Assembly (NCBI GenBank): GCA_037126765.1 | Contig: JBBCBC010000009.1 | Coordinates: 23,954,870 to 24,018,869, forward strand | Reading direction: 5' to 3' | From: Stenogyne calaminthoides | Lineage: Eukaryota; Streptophyta; Magnoliopsida; Lamiales; Lamiaceae | Length of the DNA: 64,000 bases | Shown: positions 59,132 to 64,000 of the stretch, one piece after another | Numbering within the stretch: the first letter of the stretch is position 1 | How the letters are laid out: the number at the start of each line of letters is the position of its first letter | Notes under the pieces: model-generated | Told to the model about the DNA's origin: nothing | The model's input: only the letters and a program-made list of their open reading frames with translations | The model's database searches: none | Translations under genes and position numbers: made by a program

Positions 59132-59149
59132 CCAATGACTCGATACCAC
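59132..59149 (-). other. Primer binding site of the SIRE-type element
   Basis: The minus strand reads GTGGTATCGAGTCATTGG next to the 5' LTR. It is close to the initiator-Met tRNA site TGGTATCAGAGC but altered after TGGTATC. Confidence 0.75.
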
Positions 59150-59150
59150 T

Positions 59151-60732
59151 TGTAGGTCGAGCGGGTTTAGTGAGGCGAAGTCTAGAGGGGAGGGTGAATA
59201 GACTTACGAAAAACTTTTCGTCTTGGTCGGTGTGAGGCGATTAGCTTTGATCGAGTCTTGAGTGAATCGATTTGGGTGATAACCAACTTCTTGATCGCTG
59301 AAGCGGATCGATTCGGTAATATCGGTTTAAGCGATGTGTGCGGAAGCTTAAGTTTTACCGTGTGAAAAACCGGTTTTGATAAATCGATTCAAGGTTAATC
59401 TTTTAATCGGTTGGTGAAGTGTCAAGTATGATCGGATCGAAGCTTGGTGCTAGGTGATCTCAACTTGGAAATATGTATGCGCTTTAAAGGTTGTGTGCGA
59501 TTATGTGAGCGGTTAATCAAAGCGATAGTGGCACACAAGATTTATAGTGGTTCGGACAAACCGATCCTCGTCCACTCTTCCCTATCAAAAGACAACGCAG
59601 AACTTAACCAAGCTGGACTTTGTTTTATGTGTAAGTCAACACAATTACACCGACTAGATGTTTAAAGAGTTCACACTCGGCCGATCCGAAATCGAGAACT
59701 AGAAACCCTGATGCGAAATCTTGCTAAACAACTTAACCTAACCTAACTTGGGGGTTTGGGTAAGATTGTTGAGGTTCAACTATGAAATCTTTTTCTTGCG
59801 TATAAGTAGCCTAATCGGCTAGATGAAAAGATTTCTATGCTAAGAACTTATGGGATGAACACTTAATAAAATATTCTTCTTGATCGTGTTCTTGTGCGGA
59901 AATCTAAAATTAGCTTGAGCTTCTTGATTGTTCAAGCGTTTTTTCGTTCGTTTTCCGTGTTTCACTCTAAAGTGTAATCCCATATATATAGACCTTGAAA
60001 TCAAAAGAGCCGTTGGAGAGCAATTTGAACTTGGCTATATTTAGTGAACTTCTGCGGGCTTGATGTGACTAACCGAGGCGGCATGGCGAAAAGCGTGAAT
60101 TTGTACTTTGTGGCCGTTTCTGAGAGGTAAAATCAAATCCCATAATTGCGGCTCCGATCATCGTGTCTTGTTCTTATTGGATAGCGGACTTACTTTTTGG
60201 TCTTTGTTCTTCCAACTAAAGCTTGACATTCTTCTTGTTCGGATCATAGGCGTATGATTAGGTGAAACATCGATTTCACCTAGTGGTGAGCATTGTTTTG
60301 TCGATCTGGCGGTCGATCTACGATAGAGTCTTCGATGCGGTTGACTTAGCTTCAACTAGCGGACCGGTGATGTAGGTCTTACGCTTTTTAAATCCAAAAG
60401 TGCGATCATCTGGAAGTCATCGATCTTGAGTATCCCGAGTTTGAGCTTCATGACTTCGGTGAGATATCATTGGATCGGATCAATCTGATCTTCTGTTCTT
60501 TTCTAGCGTTCTGGCCTGTCGGATATCAGCTTGTTCTTTGAGTCTTCAGATCTGACCTATACATATTGAGTTCCCCCTCAATATGTGACCTATCTATTAC
60601 ATCGGTTGTTCTATCTGATAATTATCAAACCTGGTCTCTATCAGTAATAATATAAACATCGATCGTTCGCAGTCCGATTGGTCTATTACAAGTGTTGTTG
60701 GAACTTTCATCAAAACTATAAATTTCCCAACA
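59151..60732 (-). repeat. 5' LTR of the SIRE-type element
   Basis: Partner of 46113-47670. It has an insertion of about 17 bp (gctttttaaatccaaaag) not in the other LTR. Confidence 0.93.
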
Positions 60733-60737
60733 ATATG

Positions 60738-60888
60738 TATACCATTGCTTATTAAATACCTTCGAAATTGCACTTCACATGTAAACCAAATGCACAAATA
60801 TTTCCTTGTATACATGTAAATTAATACTAATAAATGGTAAATCGTTCTTATTTTCTATCTGTAACTCAGTCAACCAGAGGTATGTTAG
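60738..60888. other. Short host interval between two retrotransposons
   Basis: AT-rich, with no gene or repeat seen. Confidence 0.5.
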
Positions 60889-62447
60889 TGTTAGTGTCCT
60901 AGAGACAATCCATTGTAAGGACATAATGCTCATATAATATTCAGTATTGATTTAATATTATTGTTTATTTAATATTAAATATATGGCGTTGCACTTATTA
61001 GAATATTATGTTTGATTGTTTGCATTTGTTCTTATCTGTGTTCCCTTGAGTCACTGTTATCATTGAGTGTGTGAGAACTCAGATGACTTAAGCATGATTC
61101 TCAAATAGCCCCGATCAAGGATCATCGAGAAGGGGATATTGATGATGCAATGAAGATTGATGTACGATCAGCATCATACTCTTGGAGAGTGTAGTAAGAT
61201 CTCACTTACTACGAGATACTAGGTATCTCATGATGGATGCACAAATACCTTAGAGGGTATTGGTATACCCATCCGAGAAACCGTTTGATGTAGTTCCACT
61301 ATATGTGTCTACGGGTGTCTCGGTAAGTGGGAGCGATGCGACACTCCTTTGACTTGAGGTCAATACGCATGACATGTGTGGAGTGATGAACTTTGACCAT
61401 GACCGACGCTTGCACCCGTCTATGGGTAGATATGGCTTGGATTGGGTTCATCACGAAGTGCATGTGCGTGGTAGTTGAGCCAAGAAAAAGATTCATCCCT
61501 CAAAGTGGATTTAGAGAGAATATTCATCTTCTCATCATAATTGGATCAAAGTTATTGACCAATGCACGTCAACTTGGACTTTGTGGCCAAGTGTGACATA
61601 AGTGATCAATTAGTGATTACTGATTAGAGATAAAATGATTAAGTTATTTGAATAGACACTTCATCATGTTAAAAACTTAATCGAGCATTCGCGAATGAAA
61701 GGAGAAAATCGTAATAGCCCATGTTTCAGTTACAGGTAGTTGCACATTTCCTGGCAACGTACCTCATATATTGAGAATGTCTGATTTATTGTCTAGGGTT
61801 CAATTAAGACCGTTAGTTTGACTAATCACTCGATATGTGAGGGTCTATGGGTCACACAACAAGTAATGGTTATTTACTAATTATAGTTGGTTGATTAAAT
61901 GTTAAATTACATTTAATATTTAATTTATGGAGAAGTAATTAATAATAGATTAATTTGGAATTAATTATTATTAATGTTTAATTAAATTGGATTTAATTAA
62001 ATAAGAATTCCCAATAATAATATTTGGAATATTATTATAGGATTTAATATATATGGAAATAAATCGTAGAGATTTGTCATATATGGAATTTAAATCCGTA
62101 GAGATTTATATCTAAGAGATTTATTTTATTAGGGATTTTCCTAATAAAGGTTAGCTTAAGATTTAAGCTGGTCCTTTCCTATATATATGATCTCTTGGGA
62201 ATTCATAATACGTGAGTTCATATTTTCTCCATAAAATCTCTAAGTTAGAATTTTCCTAGCAAATCTGTGCAGATTAGTAAATGATTGTTACGTGGATACC
62301 ATAGTTGAGGAATCCGTGTACGAAGTGCTGTAAGAATTCTGTTTACGTTTACTCGTATTTAATTATGCAATTAAACTGTTCGTTGTTGGTGAACTTTAAT
62401 TTCCGTTGCGCATGTATTACGTGTTTACGTGCCTCTAAATTCCAACA
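60889..62447 (+). repeat. 5' LTR of a Copia element (element cut by the window end)
   Basis: It starts TGTTAGTGTCCTAGAGAC and ends CTCTAAATTCCAACA, directly before a perfect tRNA-iMet primer site. The start could also be 60883, because tgttag is doubled there. A TATA-like tatatata lies near 62181. The 3' LTR is not in the window. Confidence 0.85.
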
Positions 62448-62448
62448 G

Positions 62449-62460
62449 TGGTATCAGAGC
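62449..62460 (+). other. Primer binding site (tRNA-iMet)
   Basis: TGGTATCAGAGC one base after the LTR end, the classic plant Copia primer site. Confidence 0.93.
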
Positions 62461-64000
62461 TTCAGGCTCTTTGTTATAATTGCTTTTGGTTTTAAAATTA
62501 ATTTTTTTTTATTATTAAAACCAAGGGGCATGGTTATTTGTTAAACTGCACCCCTTTATCTTATTTGGCTGCTCGGTTTGCCTTTCGTCCCCAACCCAGA
62601 ATTAGGGTTTCCCCACGTCGGGGATTTCGCCGCTGCACCCGTTCGCCCCATGGTCGGCGGTGCTACGCCGCGTCGCTGAAGGCCGGCGCCATGCCTCACG
62701 ACGCGTGCGAAAGCTCGTGGCGTGGCTTGCGGTGCTCTGTCGCGATCTACGATTCCCATGGTGATTTGTCCTCTCTAATGCCGTATCTTTTCACGGCGGT
62801 TAAGTTATTTGTTTTAAAGCATTTTGAGACCTTTGGCGGTGTGTCTCATCTCTCGCGCTTCAAAGCGCCATTTTCGATGAAAAATCTCCGGAACCAAAAA
62901 TCGAGATGATTTCGATGGCGCGTACCGCGTTTCGTTCGTCTTCCTCGAGATGCTCTGGTTTGAACGGTCCGAGCAAAAAACACGACTCGCGTGCCCCCTC
63001 CTTTTTCGCTCGCGCTCATTTTCGCAGTGGCGATCGACTCGCTGCGCCGCGGTGCATGGCGGCGGTGACTCGCGCCTATTCAGTCGGCCGTGTTCTTCGC
63101 GTTAATTTTGCCTCAGTTTTGATCCCTGTTTCTTTGAATTGGAAATCTGGATAGTTTAGTTGTTTATGATTTCATTCGATTAATTGGGACTGAATTGTTT
63201 GGATTAATTTGATGTTGATTCTGATTGATGATACAAATTAATCTAAAATTTGGCTAATTTGGGTGTTGGTTTTCGAATTGGATCTGATGCGGAAAGGGTG
63301 ATGATGTAAGAGGGATGTTTTGCAAATTCGATTTGAGACAAACCCTCCCGTGCAATTTTAGAAATTTGCACCTGAGCCCCCTAAAATTAATGAATTTAAA
63401 ACTGATATATTTGTTAATTTTTGGGTTAATTAAATTTGACTTTAAAGAAATTTATTAGTTGGACTAATAAAAGGTTATATTAATTAATCTTGTTGGTTGG
63501 ACCATAAGTTAAAGATTAATTAGATTAATTTAATTATTTTAATAATTGGTTAATAATTATTGAATTTTGAAATTAATTCGATAAAGTTTTAATAAATTAT
63601 TAAATCCCACTTGGTTAACAAATTTAATTTAATTTGTTAATGCTTTTAGTCCGCATTATAATTGTTTGGGTAGGCGGCGCCCAATAATTGTCCGACCGTA
63701 TTATTGTTTGGGTAGACGACACCCATATAAATGTTAGTCCGTGTAAATCATGTTTGGGTAGGCGACGCCCAATAATTGCTCAAATATGATATAGATTAAC
63801 ATGTTGGATCTCGATTAAGCAATTAATACCCCGCCTTTAAAATGTTCCTCACTAAAATATGGTTTTACCTTTAATTTGATAAGATGTTCCATCAAAATTA
63901 ATAGTAAACCGGGGATTTCGTTCCAATGGGTATTTAAGACCAAAGTCTTTTGCTCGGATCTACATTCAATGGAACTTTTATAGGGACACGTAGTGTCGCC
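62461..64000 (+). mobile_element. Leader / start of the internal region of the Copia element
   Basis: About 1.5 kb follow the primer site without a recognisable gag. The first part (62560-63120) is GC-rich with arginine-rich chance frames; the rest is AT-rich. Coding probably starts beyond the window, so this would be a long untranslated leader. Confidence 0.6.
63661..63780 (+). repeat. Three tandem hairpin-forming repeats in the Copia leader
   Basis: tgtttgggtaggcggcgccc and two variants (gggtagacgacaccc, gggtaggcgacgccc) occur at about 42-46 bp spacing, two of them followed by aataattg. Each has a gggt...gccc inverted core. Confidence 0.75.

Larger units (their letters stand above)
46113..60732 (-). 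mobile_element. Ty1/Copia retrotransposon, SIRE type, with env-like extension
   Basis: A 14.6 kb element bounded by LTRs of about 1.57 kb with TGTAGG...CCAACA ends. It is flanked by the perfect target duplication ATATG (46108-46112 and 60733-60737). Coding order on the minus strand is Copia: gag, integrase, RT, RNase H. About 5 kb more lies between RNase H and the 3' LTR. The RT wording and this extension fit the SIRE/Maximus clade. The frames are broken at very many points, mostly by one- or two-base indels. Confidence 0.92.

Noticed and set aside
62538..63154. Arginine-rich plus-strand frames as the Copia gag
   Set aside because: No capsid or zinc-knuckle motif; both strands are open because of GC bias. 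Treated as leader.

Overview
The window is plant nuclear DNA, very probably from an asterid-type eudicot. It has GT-AG introns, AT-rich intergenic DNA, an SPL transcription-factor gene with a miR156 site, a GPI-anchored lipid-transfer-protein gene, and dense plant transposable elements of nearly every class. No prokaryotic, organellar or CRISPR feature is visible. The species is not determined; the impression of Lamiales-like SPL wording is weak.

Layout. 1-17.8 kb is a pile of nested insertions. An unidentified plus-strand coding unit is split first by a 1.19 kb solo LTR (319-1505, target duplication CAAAC). It is split again by a 12.6 kb Ty3/Gypsy element of the Tat lineage (1851-14411, target duplication ACAAG, coding on the minus strand). 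The integrase gene of that Tat element is itself split by a 1.7 kb solo LTR (6806-8509, target duplication GATAA). Between its integrase and its 3' LTR the Tat element carries an antisense accessory gene with introns and its own TATA box. A decayed Myb/SANT-like gene (15429-16111, minus) and a Harbinger-like terminus near 17810 follow. A second solo LTR related to the first lies at 18032-19659.

19.7-25.2 kb holds an SBP-box gene of the SPL2/10/11 type: four coding exons, two 5'UTR introns, and a miR156 target in the last exon. It appears to carry a one-base frameshift near its N-terminus. Its introns hold three copies of one small inverted-repeat element plus another fold-back element, and a Tourist-like MITE sits just past its polyadenylation signal.

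25.2-33.3 kb is intergenic and full of non-autonomous DNA transposons (Mutator-like, hAT-like, Tourist-like, fold-back). 33.36-37.37 kb is a two-exon, minus-strand LTPG-type gene whose short second exon lies 3.4 kb from the first. 37.7-46.1 kb contains a tRNA-derived SINE with a 16-bp target duplication, microsatellites, two large fold-back palindromes with telomere-like words at the centre, a 5'-truncated L1-type LINE (minus), and a 210-bp AT-rich tandem array.

46.1-60.7 kb is a 14.6 kb Ty1/Copia element of SIRE type (minus strand, target duplication ATATG) with an env-like extension downstream of pol. Its sequence is unusually rich in small indels. 60.9 kb to the end is the 5' LTR and leader of another Copia element (plus strand), cut by the window edge.

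Only the SPL and LTPG genes look like ordinary host genes. Everything else is mobile DNA or its debris.
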